64,000 nucleotides of DNA from CAVPNY01 sp963706905 (GTDB lineage: Bacteria > Chloroflexota > Anaerolineae > Anaerolineales > UBA4823): the NCBI GenBank assembly GCA_963706905.1, contig CAVPNY010000022.1, positions 147,749-211,748 on the forward strand, given 5' to 3'. Under the pieces are notes generated by a model. It had not been told where the DNA came from. It did not search any database and was given only the letters and a program-made list of their open reading frames with translations. This document shows positions 19,376 to 28,308 of the stretch, in pieces. The position numbers and the translations under genes were made by a program. Numbering within the stretch: the first letter of the stretch is position 1; the number at the start of each line of letters is the position of its first letter.

Positions 19376-19657
19376 TTAATCGGCGGCCAATAAAAACCGC
19401 ATCACAGATTCGTGAAGACGTAGATTACGCTCTAGTTGAATGCAGGATGAGGGGGCCATCAGGGTCTGGAGCAAGACATATTGACCCTCTTTCTGCTTGC
19501 GTAACGGATAGGCAAGCCGTCGTTTGCCCCAGACATCCACCTTGGATACCTGACCACCGGAATCTGTGATCCACCCCTTGACTTTTTCAATCAATTCCTT
19601 AAACCCAGCATCGTCCAAATCTGGATGGACTATGAAAACAAGCTCGTATGCGCGCAT
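19376..19657 (-). CDS. rpsF: 30S ribosomal protein S6
   Basis: S6 is 93 residues, starting MRAYELVFIVHPDLDD, with KVDVWGKRRLAYPLRKQKEGQYVLLQ in the middle, both typical. A strong AAGGAGG lies ahead of the ATG. It is the first gene of the rpsF-ssb-rpsR operon. S6 and S18 often regulate this operon through its leader. Confidence 0.95.
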   Translation of the reverse strand: MRAYELVFIVHPDLDDAGFKELIEKVKGWITDSGGQVSKVDVWGKRRLAYPLRKQKEGQYVLLQTLMAPSSCIQLERNLRLHESVMRFLLAAD

Positions 19658-19684
19658 ATGGAATTCCTCCTTTCCTCGGGATAG

Positions 19685-19715
19685 CCCCTGGACAAAGCCG
19701 TAGGCAAGCCAGGAG
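19685..19715 (-). promoter_or_regulatory. Candidate hairpin in rpsF leader
   Basis: On the minus strand CTCCTGG (19715-19709) pairs with CCAGGGG (19691-19685), with an inner GCC/GGC pair. It sits about 28-58 nt upstream of the rpsF start. Many bacteria have an S6:S18-binding leader here, but the conserved CCG bulge cannot be assigned by eye. Confidence 0.3.
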
Positions 19716-19722
19716 CGGAAAG

Positions 19723-19748
19723 TTAGCCACGCAAAGTTGCGTGGCTAA
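19723..19748 (-). terminator. 12-bp hairpin between SufT-like gene and rpsF
   Basis: TTAGCCACGCAA (19723-19734) and TTGCGTGGCTAA (19737-19748) are perfect inverted arms. On the minus strand it follows the SufT-like gene and precedes rpsF, and CTTTCC follows. It may end the sufR transcript. A TGATAAAAT -10-like site just upstream would alternatively place it in the rpsF leader. Confidence 0.55.
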
Positions 19749-19808
19749 ACAATTTATTTTATCAGAATTATGTTGTCCTGGGAAGGTCTTAATAATCTAA
19801 AAGCTTGC

Positions 19809-20150
19809 CTAGAATAAACCCCATTCAGCTCCTGCTCCGTCTTCCATCATGGTTGGATCCCACATTTGCATACCAACTTCAACTGTTGTGGGCAATTTTA
19901 CAGTTTGCTCCACTTTTTGGCGAGACATCTCCAGCAATGCTGGCGCATACGGACAAAATGGGGTGGTCATAATCATTACGAAATGAGCCTTTTCCTGTGA
20001 AATGGTTAAATCTCGGACCAAACCCAATTCAATTACGCTCAATCCAATCTCTGGATCGAGTACTTCCCGTAAGGCTGTCTTTACAGTATCGGCGATTAAT
20101 GGATGGGTTGTCTCGGCTTGCCAGATGACTTTTTGATTTTCATCAGTCAT
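19809..20150 (-). CDS. SufT-like MIP18/DUF59 Fe-S assembly protein
   Basis: This protein of about 113 residues has the DUF59 (MIP18/PaaD/SufT) pattern: VLDPEIGLSVIELGLVRDL, then MTTPFCPYAPAL with the family Cys, and WDP near the end. The ATG at 20150 overlaps the sufR stop as ATGA, so the two are translationally coupled. An upstream in-frame Met would lie inside sufR. It probably aids Fe-S maturation or delivery, in keeping with the SUF genes divergently transcribed nearby. Confidence 0.87.
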   Translation of the reverse strand: MTDENQKVIWQAETTHPLIADTVKTALREVLDPEIGLSVIELGLVRDLTISQEKAHFVMIMTTPFCPYAPALLEMSRQKVEQTVKLPTTVEVGMQMWDPTMMEDGAGAEWGLF

Positions 20151-20812
20151 GAAATTTTCTCCGTTGGGATGAAATCTGCAACCATGGTTGGGACCACATA
20201 GGTGCAATTCGTATCGCCATTCAGCACACACTTCACCTTCTCAGCTGGCAGATCCAAAACTGATGAGATAAGGGTCTGATCAATCCAACATACTTCTGGG
20301 TGATTCTGTCCGACATGGAGGTAAGGGCAGCTCACCTCACGAATGTAGTAATTATCACCCACTCGTTCCCATTCAATGTCAAAGCCTTCGTTCTTGAGTA
20401 TCCCTTGCATAAAATTGAGGCGTTGTTCGGTTGAAAGACCCTGCATCTTTGTTGGGGAGGCGTATTCTTCGACCAAGTCGGTCGCCATTTGCATAAATAG
20501 CTGATTTACCATCTCGGCTGGGACATGTTCTTTGAGTTGTTCTAACAGACGAATTGTGAGTCGCATGTAGCGGGTAGGGAAATGTTCCAACCCGGCTTCT
20601 GTCAGGAAGTAGAGCTGACGTGGCCGACCTACACCATGCCGCTCATCTTCAGAGCCGACCAATCCATCCGCCTGAAGTTTCGAGATGTGGTGACGCACAG
20701 AAATTGGATTGATGTCCACGGCTTCAGCAAGCTCGTTTATCGTGCAGCGGTGTTTCTTTAATAGGGTTTGCAGAACCCGCTCTCGCGTGCTTATGAATGT
20801 GTCATCAACCAT
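20147..20812 (-). CDS. sufR: SufR-like Fe-S transcriptional repressor
   Basis: This 221-residue regulator has an N-terminal winged helix (ERVLQTLLKKHRCTINELAE, SVRHHISKLQADGLV, GRPRQLYFLTEAG) and a C-terminal sensor domain with four Cys (about 162, 175, 195, 203: VSCPYLHVGQNHPEVCW and KCVLNGDTNCTY). This is the SufR layout, in which a bound Fe-S cluster reports iron-sulfur status and represses the suf genes. It diverges from sufCBD, with two matching operator-like sites in between, one on each -35 box. Confidence 0.93.
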   Translation of the reverse strand: MVDDTFISTRERVLQTLLKKHRCTINELAEAVDINPISVRHHISKLQADGLVGSEDERHGVGRPRQLYFLTEAGLEHFPTRYMRLTIRLLEQLKEHVPAEMVNQLFMQMATDLVEEYASPTKMQGLSTEQRLNFMQGILKNEGFDIEWERVGDNYYIREVSCPYLHVGQNHPEVCWIDQTLISSVLDLPAEKVKCVLNGDTNCTYVVPTMVADFIPTEKIS

Positions 20813-20880
20813 TATTGAATACCTTTGAATTCTTTGTGAATTTGATTATCCTGGTAAAATTGCTGCTTGAATTGAAAATC

Positions 20881-20909
20881 AGTATAACATGCTGAAAATA
20901 TTCTGTCAA
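20881..20909 (-). promoter_or_regulatory. sufR promoter
   Basis: On the minus strand TTGACA (20909-20904), a 17-nt spacer and TATACT (20886-20881) form a near-consensus sigma-70 promoter about 70 bp upstream of sufR. The operator-like site directly upstream overlaps its -35. Confidence 0.85.
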
Positions 20910-20935
20910 TATATTAGATATTTATCCTAAATATT
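20905..20935 (-). promoter_or_regulatory. SufR operator-like site 1
   Basis: This is an AT-rich imperfect palindrome containing TTATCCTAAATATT on the plus strand (20922-20935). On the minus strand it reads GATAAATATC then TAATATATTGAC and runs into the sufR -35 box. Over 24 positions it matches site 2, read in the opposite orientation, at 18. Confidence 0.75.
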
Positions 20936-20949
20936 ATCGTTGAATAAAT

Positions 20950-20973
20950 ATGATAATTATCCTAAATATTGAC
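20950..20973 (+). promoter_or_regulatory. SufR operator-like site 2
   Basis: This site carries the palindrome GATAATTATC followed by CTAAATATTGAC, overlapping the suf -35 box. It repeats TTATCCTAAATATT exactly (20957-20970), 35 bp from the copy in site 1. It is a likely SufR binding site by position. Confidence 0.75.
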
Positions 20974-20997
20974 TTAAACCGATGAGGCTGCTATAAT
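20969..20997 (+). promoter_or_regulatory. sufCBD operon promoter
   Basis: TTGACT (20969-20974), a 17-nt spacer and TATAAT (20992-20997) form a strong sigma-70 promoter, leaving an untranslated leader of about 85 nt before sufC. Confidence 0.88.
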
Positions 20998-21088
20998 TGC
21001 GCTCAGTCAATAGAAATAGGACGAACACCAGGTTAATTTCGCACTCGATCGATCTGAACAGGTCGATATATCAATCAGCAGGAGAACA

Positions 21089-21869
21089 ATGTCGATGTCC
21101 GAGTTAGTGATTCAAAATCTGCATGCCGGTATCAACGGCCGGGAAATCCTAAAGGGAGTGGACCTGACGGTCAAACAAGGAGAAGTTCATGCCTTGATGG
21201 GACCCAACGGCACCGGAAAATCTACCCTTGCTTATGCGCTTATGGGGCATCCGAGCTACGAAATAACTGAGGGGGAAGTGATCTTCAAGGGAATGAATAT
21301 TTTGGAGCTAAAACCCGATGAGCGCTCGCGCCTGGGGATTTTCCTGGCTTTCCAATACCCGGTTGCAATTCCGGGTGTGACGGTGGCAAATTTCCTGCGC
21401 ACCGCGCTCGAATTCCCGTCGAAAAATAGCCAATTCCGAAGATAAAGGCATGCCTATCCCAGAATTCCGCCGTCTGCTTAAGGAAAAAATGGATCTGCTC
21501 AAGATGGATCATGCTTTCGCCGGACGCTACCTCAACGAAGGATTTTCAGGTGGTGAAAAGAAGCGGGCTGAAATTCTGCAGATGGCGACGCTTGAACCAG
21601 AAATAGGCATTCTGGACGAAACGGATTCAGGTCTGGATATCGATGCTTTACGGATAGTTTCAGATGGGGTTAATGCCTTGCGAGGAGACAATTTGGGCGT
21701 ATTGGTGATCACCCACTATCAGCGGATCCTAAATTATATCAAGCCGGAATTCGTTCACATCATGCTTGACGGGCGGATTGTTGAGTCAGGTGGCGCTGAC
21801 CTTGCATTACACCTCGAGGAGCAAGGTTATGACTGGATCCGGGAAAAAGTTGAAGAGCTTTCCGCCTGA
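21089..21869 (+). CDS. sufC: SUF ATPase SufC (single-base indel)
   Basis: SufC is the ABC-type ATPase of the SufBCD scaffold. It shows Walker A MGPNGTGKSTLAYALMG and, after the break, the SufC-specific EGFSGGEKKRAEILQ, Walker B IGILDETDSGLDIDAL and ITHYQRIL. The frame breaks near 21406-21410: deleting one base after LRTAL gives NSRRKIANSEDKGMPIPEF, the normal SufC text. Full length is about 260 residues. AGGAGAACA precedes the ATG. Confidence 0.94.
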
Positions 21870-21908
21870 TCAGTCCCAACACATCTGACGAAACCTTTGG
21901 AGGTATTG

Positions 21909-23316
21909 ATGAGTTCTGATGCGACTATTCTAGAAGGGATTGGCGAATATAAATACGGTTTCCGTGACCCGGAACTGCTGGTATTCAAAGCGCGCAAAGG
22001 ATTAAAATCGGGAAGTCGTCGAAAAAATCTCAGCAATGAAAGGTGAACCGCAGTGGATGCTCGATTTCCGACTGCGCGCCCTGGATCATTTTATGCAGCG
22101 GCCGATGCCGACTTGGGGTGGCGATCTTTCCCAGCTGAATTTGGACGAAATATATTTTTACGCCAAGCCAGCTGAAGAAGAAGGCCGCTCCTGGGAAGAT
22201 GTGCCCAAGGATATTAAAAACACATTCGACCGGTTGGGCATTCCTGAAGCGGAGCAGAAATTCCTATCTGGGGTTGGCGCTCAATATGAATTTGAGATGG
22301 TCTACCATAGCATTCAGGAGAATCTGTCGAGCAAAGGGGTGATATTTAAGAGTATTGAGAATGGCTTACGCGATCATCCCGACCTGTTTCGGGAATATTT
22401 CAGCACAGTCATCCCGATCGAGGACAACAAATTCGCCGCACTAAACAGCGCGGTGTGGTCCGGCGGCTCGTTCATGTATGTCCCGAAGGGGGTGAAGGTC
22501 GACCTGCCTCTCCAGGCGTACTTCCGCATCAATTCAGCGGAATTAGGGCAATTCGAACGCACGCTGATCATTCTCGAAGAGGACGCTCAGGCTCACTACG
22601 TCGAAGGTTGTACCGCGCCGATTTATTCTTCGGACTCGTTCCATAGTGGTGTAATTGAAATTATTGTGAAGAAAGGCGCCCGGATGCGCTACACCACGAT
22701 TCAAAACTGGTCGACCAATATGTACAACCTGGTGACACAACGCGCTATGGTCCATGAAAGGGCGACCATGGAATGGGTGGATGCTAACCTGGGCTCCAAA
22801 CTCACTATGAAGTACCCTTCCTGTTATCTGGTCGGAGAAGGAGCTCATGGGGAAATACTCTCAATGGCCTTCGCTACGACCGGACAACATCAAGACACTG
22901 GCGGAAAGATGCTCCACTTTGCGTCAGGAACGACCAGCAAGATCACTTCGAAATCGATCAGCCGGGGTCATGGCAGAGCTTCTTATCGCGGTTTGCTTAA
23001 AGTCTATAAAGGTGCCGAGAACGTGCGCTCCAATGCAGTTTGCGATGCGCTATTACTCAACACTGAATCGCGGTCCGATACTTACCCTTATATCGAGATC
23101 GATGAAGATGACGTAACGATTGGTCATGAAGCCTCGGTTTCAAAAGTCGGAGAGGAACAGCTCTTTTACCTGATGAGTCGTGGTCTCAGTCAAGAACAAG
23201 CCACCACGATGGTCGTTTCTGGTTTTATCGAACCGTTGGTCAAGGAATTGCCCATGGAATATGCCGTAGAAATGAACAGGCTGATCCAACTTCAGATGGA
23301 AGGGTCCATCGGATAA
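21909..23316 (+). CDS. sufB: SUF scaffold protein SufB (single-base indel)
   Basis: SufB is the Fe-S scaffold of SufBC2D. The true start is ATG 21909 after GGAGG (MSSDATILEGIGEYKYGF). The frame breaks in the A-run at about 22001-22006; removing one A gives KGLNREVVEKISAMKGEPQW and joins the main part. That part carries FSSKGVIF-type core features, NCxxP-like segments (EGCTAPIYSS), KKGARMRYTTIQNWS and the C-terminal EEQLFYLMSRGLSQEQA. Length is about 468 after repair, as usual. Confidence 0.94.
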
Positions 23317-23333
23317 AAGGAAATTACGACAAT

Positions 23334-24680
23334 ATGGCCCGAACTGTTGTTACCCGAACCAATCGAACGAAGGTTTCCGACGCCAAGGAATTTGGCTTTA
23401 CCAGCCAAGATGTTTCTGCCATGGTGGATGGATTACCTTCATCCGCACGTGGATATCGCCTGCAGGCCTGGAATGTTTTTGAACAAATGTCTTTCCCAAA
23501 GCCTACTGATGAAGCCTGGCGTCGCACTGATTTACGACGATTAGACACCACCAGCTTCCGTTTACCGCAACCTGGAGAGTTTGAAGATCTACCTGTTATT
23601 CCAAAGGAATTACTACAGCCATTGGTTGGTGAACAGCATGGTGGCCAAATCATGCTTCTGCCGGGCGGATCACAGGTTGAGTTGAATGAAGAATTGGTGG
23701 CAAAGGGTGTCATATTCACCGATCTGGCAACTGCTGAACGCCAGCATGCCGATGTTTTAGAAAAAGTGATGGGACAGATTGTTCGCCCGACAGAAGGTAA
23801 ATTTGCTGCTCTATCTGCTGCCTTGGCGCAGAATGGGGTGCTTGTTTATGTACCGCGCGGTGTCCACGTAGAGCAGCCGCTCCACAGTGTGTTGTGGGGG
23901 CCTGGTGCCGGTCTGGCTCACCTCTCTCACCTTGTGGTCTGGCTGGAAGATGGCTCTTCATTAACATACGTGCATGAGGCCGCCTCGCCAACCGAGACTG
24001 GAAATCAGGCTATGCATGCAGGTATTGTTGAAATCCATGTCGGTGAAGGTTCCAGTTTGCGCTTTGTTGAGTTGCAGTCATGGGGACAGCATGTCTGGAA
24101 TTTCTCCCACGAACGCGCCCAGGTGGAGCGCGATGGAAATCTGGATTGGGTTTTTGTGGCAGTTGGCAGCCAGTTGACCAAGAATTTTTCCGATCTGGAA
24201 TTGACCGGCGAAGGCGCGACAGGACGCATGTCCGGATTTTATTTTACGGATGGAAACCAACACCTGGATCACGATACCCAACAAAATCACCTGGCGCCTC
24301 ACACCACCAGCGACCTGCTTTTTAAAGGCGCACTTAAAGATCGCAGCCGTTCTGTATGGCAAGGCATGATCTATGTTGCTCCAGGTGCTCAGAAAACGGA
24401 TGGTTACCAGGCGAATCGTAATCTGGTATTAAGCAACCAGGCACGCGCTGACTCGATTCCTGGGCTCGAGATTATGGCTGATGATGTACGCTGTACACAT
24501 GGTGCAACTGTGGGTAAAATTGATCCGGATGAAGTCTTTTATTTGCTCAGCCGTGGCATCCCTTACCCCGAGGCTGAGCGTCTGATTGTAGAAGGCTTCT
24601 TTGACCCGATTGTTCAACGGATCCCATTTGAAGGCGTACGCGATCGGCTGGAAAAAGTTATCTCCGATAAAATGGGGTAA
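23334..24680 (+). CDS. sufD: SUF scaffold partner SufD
   Basis: SufD, 448 residues, is the SufB paralogue of the SufBC2D scaffold. It shows PKPTDEAWRRTDLRRLD near the N-terminus, GVLVYVPRGVHVEQPLHSV, a beta-helix core, HLDHDTQQNHLAPHTTSDLL and the C-terminal DEVFYLLSRGIPYPEAERLI. It starts 18 bp after sufB. Confidence 0.94.
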   Translation: MARTVVTRTNRTKVSDAKEFGFTSQDVSAMVDGLPSSARGYRLQAWNVFEQMSFPKPTDEAWRRTDLRRLDTTSFRLPQPGEFEDLPVIPKELLQPLVGEQHGGQIMLLPGGSQVELNEELVAKGVIFTDLATAERQHADVLEKVMGQIVRPTEGKFAALSAALAQNGVLVYVPRGVHVEQPLHSVLWGPGAGLAHLSHLVVWLEDGSSLTYVHEAASPTETGNQAMHAGIVEIHVGEGSSLRFVELQSWGQHVWNFSHERAQVERDGNLDWVFVAVGSQLTKNFSDLELTGEGATGRMSGFYFTDGNQHLDHDTQQNHLAPHTTSDLLFKGALKDRSRSVWQGMIYVAPGAQKTDGYQANRNLVLSNQARADSIPGLEIMADDVRCTHGATVGKIDPDEVFYLLSRGIPYPEAERLIVEGFFDPIVQRIPFEGVRDRLEKVISDKMG

Positions 24681-24855
24681 CTTTTATTAATAAGCCAACA
24701 GATGTAAGCCAGTTGTTGGCAGTTTGTTTTGATAGCAATCCCTCAGGCGAATCAATGCGATGCATTCATTCGCCTTGAATGCATAATGTCAGGACATTCA
24801 TCATTCTTATTTCATCAAATGCTCATTAGTTATTGAGCTCCAACAAGGAGGCAAG
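24681..24855. other. Gap inside suf operon with two hairpins
   Basis: The stretch has GCCAAC/GTTGGC (around 24693-24720) and AGGCGAAT/ATTCGCCT (around 24743-24776, with AATGC/GCATT inside) as stem-forming pairs. No U-tract or promoter is clear. They may modulate the ratio of sufCBD to sufSU mRNA. Confidence 0.45.
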
Positions 24856-25152
24856 TTGTCCGATATCTTCTTCACCAGTGCACCGGACAGTAAAGAGCAA
24901 TATAAGGTCGGAGATCGAGTAGATGTGTTTTGCGACCATGAAAACCCGCAAGGCAACCGAATCCGAGATTGGCTCATCGGGACTGTTGTTCAGGTCGACC
25001 CAAAAATGATCGCGGTTCAATTCCAGGAAAATGTTTATCTGACTGATGGCTGGATGGTGCCCGATCATGTTTTGTGGTACCCGAAGCTTTCTAATCATCT
25101 CCGTCCGTTACAGAACCGCAAGCGACGACCTCGAATGCGGATGAATCCCTGA
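24856..25152 (+). CDS. Unknown small protein in suf operon
   Basis: This 98-residue protein starts at TTG 24856, four bases after AAGGAGG. Its text YKVGDRVDVFCDHENPQGNRI followed by WLIGTVVQVDPKMIAVQF looks like a small SH3-like or Tudor-like beta barrel. A DGWMVPDHVLWYP segment and a basic tail (NRKRRPRMRMNP) follow. The stop overlaps the sufS ATG (TGATG), so it is coupled to the cysteine desulfurase. I do not recognise a named family. Its place suggests a role in, or dependence on, Fe-S assembly. Confidence 0.78.
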   Translation: MSDIFFTSAPDSKEQYKVGDRVDVFCDHENPQGNRIRDWLIGTVVQVDPKMIAVQFQENVYLTDGWMVPDHVLWYPKLSNHLRPLQNRKRRPRMRMNP

Positions 25153-26402
25153 TGAAATCATATACTCCAGCGAACGTGTTAGACAGCGAGAAAATTCGAG
25201 CTGAATTTCCTATTCTGAAACGAGAGGTTTGGCCTGGTGTGCCGTTGATTTACCTGGATTCTGCTGCCACCAGCCAGAAACCGGTTCAGGTTATTGAAAT
25301 CATGGATGAGTACTACCGGCGCTCGAACGCTAATATCCATCGCGGCATCCATGTTCTGGCAGAGGAAGCGACTGAATTGTATGAAACAGCGCGTGGGAAA
25401 ATCGCTCAATTCATCAAGGCTGCTTCTCCCCGCCAGGTAATATTCACACGGAATACGACTGAATCGATTAATTTGGTTGCACAAACCTGGGGGCGGGCGA
25501 ACCTTAATGCGGGGGATCTGGTGATCCTGACTGAAATGGAGCACCACTCCAATTTGGTACCCTGGCAGATGCTGGCAAAGGAGCGGGGTCTGCGACTTGA
25601 ATTTATCCCTGTGACGATGGGTGGCATATTAGATCTGAACGAATACCGGCACTTGCTGGAGCAAGAACCACGCATGGTGGCGTTTACCCACATGTCGAAC
25701 GTGCTGGGAACAATTAACCCTGCGGCAGAGATGATCAGCCTGGCGCATCAGGCTGGAGCGGTTACCCTGGTGGATGGAGCACAATCAGTGCCACATTTTG
25801 CAGTGGATGTCCAACAATTAGATCCTGATTTTCTGGCTTTTTCCGGTCACAAGATGTGTGGTCCCACTGGAATTGGAATCCTTTATGGGCGGCGTAGCTT
25901 GCTAGAAGATATGCCACCTTTCTTGGGTGGTGGTGACATGATCAAACGGGTTGAGCTGCGCACCTTTCTTCCCAATGAGCTACCTCACAAATTCGAAGCT
26001 GGAACTCCATCTATCGCTGAAGCGATTGGATTTGGTGCGGCTGTAGACTATTTGAACAATATCGGTCTGGATGATATCGCCCGTCAAGAGCATATAATTA
26101 TCAGTTATGCACTGGAGCGGCTGGAGGAGATCCCGGGTATAAAGGTCTACGGGCCTGAGGCCGAACAGAAAGGTGGTGTGGCTTCATTTACATTAGAGGG
26201 CGTACATCCTCACGATGTTTCCCAAATACTGGATCGGGATGGGGTTGCTGTCCGCGCCGGACATCACTGCGCGATGCCCTTGCATATGAAATTAAACTTA
26301 ACTGCCACCACCAGAGCAAGTTTTTACCTATACAATACAATTGAAGAAGTCGATCGCCTTGTTGATGCGATCTATAAAGTAAAAAAGATATTCAGGGCAT
26401 AA
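25152..26402 (+). CDS. sufS: Cysteine desulfurase SufS
   Basis: SufS, 416 residues, is a PLP enzyme taking sulfur from cysteine for Fe-S clusters (class V aminotransferase fold, group II). It shows YLDSAATSQKP at the N-terminus, NIHRGIHVLAEEATELYE, TEMEHHSNLVPW, DGAQSVPH, the PLP Lys in FSGHKMCGPTG, and RAGHHCAMPLH with the catalytic Cys. It is followed 2 bp later by sufU, its usual sulfur acceptor in Gram-positive-type systems. Confidence 0.95.
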   Translation: MKSYTPANVLDSEKIRAEFPILKREVWPGVPLIYLDSAATSQKPVQVIEIMDEYYRRSNANIHRGIHVLAEEATELYETARGKIAQFIKAASPRQVIFTRNTTESINLVAQTWGRANLNAGDLVILTEMEHHSNLVPWQMLAKERGLRLEFIPVTMGGILDLNEYRHLLEQEPRMVAFTHMSNVLGTINPAAEMISLAHQAGAVTLVDGAQSVPHFAVDVQQLDPDFLAFSGHKMCGPTGIGILYGRRSLLEDMPPFLGGGDMIKRVELRTFLPNELPHKFEAGTPSIAEAIGFGAAVDYLNNIGLDDIARQEHIIISYALERLEEIPGIKVYGPEAEQKGGVASFTLEGVHPHDVSQILDRDGVAVRAGHHCAMPLHMKLNLTATTRASFYLYNTIEEVDRLVDAIYKVKKIFRA

Positions 26403-26404
26403 TA

Positions 26405-26800
26405 ATGGATGATCTATACCGAGAGCAAATCATTGATCGCTACCAGAACCCACTTTTCAAAGGTGAGCTCGATCCAAATGATATCAGCTTCGAAGATTCC
26501 AACCCCTTGTGTGGGGATGAAATTCGCATAGACCTACGCATCGATGAACATGATCTCGTCCAGGAAGCGGTATTTAGTGGGCATGGTTGTGCTATCTCGC
26601 AAGCGTCTGCAGATTTATTGATGGAACGCATCCAGGGAAAATCGCTCGATGAAGCAAAGTCTCTCACGAAAGAGGATATTCTTGAGATGCTCGGGATAGA
26701 GCTGGGGCCGGTACGCCTGAAATGCGCCCTGCTTTCTCTAAAAGTGCTTAAGGCGGGTGTCTATGGTCTGGGTGAGGCTGATGACGATCTTGTGGAATAA
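26405..26800 (+). CDS. sufU: Sulfur acceptor/scaffold SufU
   Basis: This SufU/IscU-fold protein, 131 residues, starts LYREQIIDRYQNPLF. It carries the three conserved Cys: NPLCGDEI, GHGCAISQASADLL and RLKCALLSLKVL, with the SufU-typical insertion before the third. In Firmicutes SufU is a zinc protein that takes persulfide from SufS. It follows sufS at 2 bp. Confidence 0.94.
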   Translation: MDDLYREQIIDRYQNPLFKGELDPNDISFEDSNPLCGDEIRIDLRIDEHDLVQEAVFSGHGCAISQASADLLMERIQGKSLDEAKSLTKEDILEMLGIELGPVRLKCALLSLKVLKAGVYGLGEADDDLVE

Positions 26801-26805
26801 TACGA

Positions 26806-27156
26806 ATGTATAATTACACACTCTTGGATCCGAGTTTATGCGAGTATATCCCGGTAGCTAGCGTTGATGAAATTGGCGATGGCGAACGGCTTTTTATTGA
26901 AATCGATGATCGGTCAATTGTTGTTTTCAATATTGCGGGTGGCTATTTTGCCATTGCAGATATTTGTTCGCATGATGATGGACCGGTAGGTGAGGGAGAT
27001 TTGGATGGCTTTGATGTGATCTGTCCTCGTCATGGTGCGCGCTTCGATATTAGAAATGGAAAAGTACGATCTTTACCAGCTTTTGTCGACATTCCAGCCT
27101 ATCCGGTGCGCATTGTGGAGGGGCAGATCGAGATCGGTGTGCCTACAGACCGCTAA
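26806..27156 (+). CDS. Rieske-type [2Fe-2S] ferredoxin
   Basis: This 116-residue soluble Rieske protein has cluster ligands CSH (box 1) and CPRHGARFD (box 2), inside the pattern GGYFAIADICSHDDGPVGEG and NGKVRSLPA...YPVRIVEGQIEI. It resembles ferredoxin subunits of ring-hydroxylating dioxygenases and NirD, but here it is the last gene of the suf operon, where such proteins are common in Actinobacteria and Chloroflexi. The partner is not known. Confidence 0.9.
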   Translation: MYNYTLLDPSLCEYIPVASVDEIGDGERLFIEIDDRSIVVFNIAGGYFAIADICSHDDGPVGEGDLDGFDVICPRHGARFDIRNGKVRSLPAFVDIPAYPVRIVEGQIEIGVPTDR

Positions 27157-27929
27157 GCGGTTTCAGGAATTTTTCCCCAGGCATAAAAAGTTGGAACATA
27201 AAGCACGCGGATGCCTTTTGATCTTGCAACGGCGTCCTTTTGTTGTAATTGACGAGCCAAACGTCTTTCAGCTGGTGATAATCGGAGAGTTTCCAGGTCT
27301 GCCTCGATCACTCTCCATTCCGACTCAAACCCCTCCTGAGCAGGGGATATCGTCCAACGGCCACCAACTACCCCGACTTCGATCTCAGTCAATCCAGCTT
27401 GATCAAATAGCTGGATTAATTTGCGACCTAAGTGTGGATCGGCGCCTTGTCTTTGGAGTGAGCGGGCTTGCCAATTCCCGATTTGATCTAATGCCTCAGG
27501 ATAATCAATCCGACCGCCGTAATCCGGTTCCGCGATGGCGATTACGGAACCACCTGACCTGGTTACACGAGCCATTTCTGCAACCACCTGGTCTGGAAAT
27601 TCTACCCAAAGCAACACGAAGTGGCAAAAACAGATCTCAAATACACCTGATGCATAGGGTAATTGGCGAGCATTTCCCTGGATCAGAGCAAGGGATGAAA
27701 TATTCTTCTTTGCCAGGGTTAATGATTTGTGGTCGATATCTAGCCCGAAAGGTAGTGGATAGAAATTCGAGGTGAAATCATACTCCAGTGCGCCTGTGCC
27801 AATGCCGACATCCAGAACATGCCTCACCCCGGAAAGATTGGATTTATCGAAGAGATATTTCCGAATATTGTCCGTCCATCGAGCTTGTTCCAAATAGCGC
27901 TGGTGCCAATCTTCTGGTGTTAATGGCAT
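27153..27929 (-). CDS. Class I SAM-dependent methyltransferase
   Basis: This 258-residue protein has the SAM-binding motif I VLDVGIGTGALEYDF, acidic loop LDIDHKSL, GNARQLPYASGVFEICFCHFVLLWV (motif II/post II) and ARVTRSGGSVIAIAEPDYGG. It falls in the UbiE/Methyltransf_11 group. It is convergent with the suf operon and overlaps the Rieske gene by 4 bp. Substrate unknown. Confidence 0.85.
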   Translation of the reverse strand: MPLTPEDWHQRYLEQARWTDNIRKYLFDKSNLSGVRHVLDVGIGTGALEYDFTSNFYPLPFGLDIDHKSLTLAKKNISSLALIQGNARQLPYASGVFEICFCHFVLLWVEFPDQVVAEMARVTRSGGSVIAIAEPDYGGRIDYPEALDQIGNWQARSLQRQGADPHLGRKLIQLFDQAGLTEIEVGVVGGRWTISPAQEGFESEWRVIEADLETLRLSPAERRLARQLQQKDAVARSKGIRVLYVPTFYAWGKIPETA

Positions 27930-27951
27930 AGATAGTAGTTATGCACTAATC

Positions 27952-27960
27952 TGATATAAT
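27952..27960 (+). promoter_or_regulatory. Extended -10 element upstream of mop
   Basis: TGATATAAT at 27952-27960 is the same extended -10 seen before moaC and ftsY. It lies 100 bp upstream of the Mop gene, in the gap between the divergent methyltransferase and mop. Confidence 0.45.
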
Positions 27961-28060
27961 TGGTGATTATTGGAATATACCTGAGGTATTCATCTTACTA
28001 CAGGCGGGAATACTGCACTGGTGTTCAATTCAAAAATATAAACTAAACACGGAGAATAAT

Positions 28061-28270
28061 ATGAAGCTTAGCGCACGCAATGTACTCAAGGGTAAGGTCG
28101 TCAAGGTTGTCCCCGGGGCAGTGAATACAGAAGTTGAGATTGAACTGGCTGGCGGCGAAAAAGTGGTCTCCGTGATCACGAAGGCTTCAGTTGAATCCTT
28201 GGGCCTGGCCGTCGGCAAGGATGTCTATGCAGTAATCAAAGCTTCCAATGTGATGATTGCTACTGATTAG
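28061..28270 (+). CDS. Molybdopterin/molybdate-binding Mop protein
   Basis: This 69-residue single Mop/TOBE domain has KLSARNVLKGKVVKVVPGAV, TEVEIELAGGEKVVSVIT, SLGLAVGKDVYAVIKASNVMI. Family members (molbindins) form hexamers that bind molybdate or tungstate for storage or homeostasis. GGAG lies before the ATG. It is monocistronic and fits with the moaC and moaD-moaE genes elsewhere in the window. Confidence 0.93.
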   Translation: MKLSARNVLKGKVVKVVPGAVNTEVEIELAGGEKVVSVITKASVESLGLAVGKDVYAVIKASNVMIATD

Positions 28271-28308
28271 GCTTAATTTTTCTTTATACTCCAGGATCCC
28301 AGATCACA

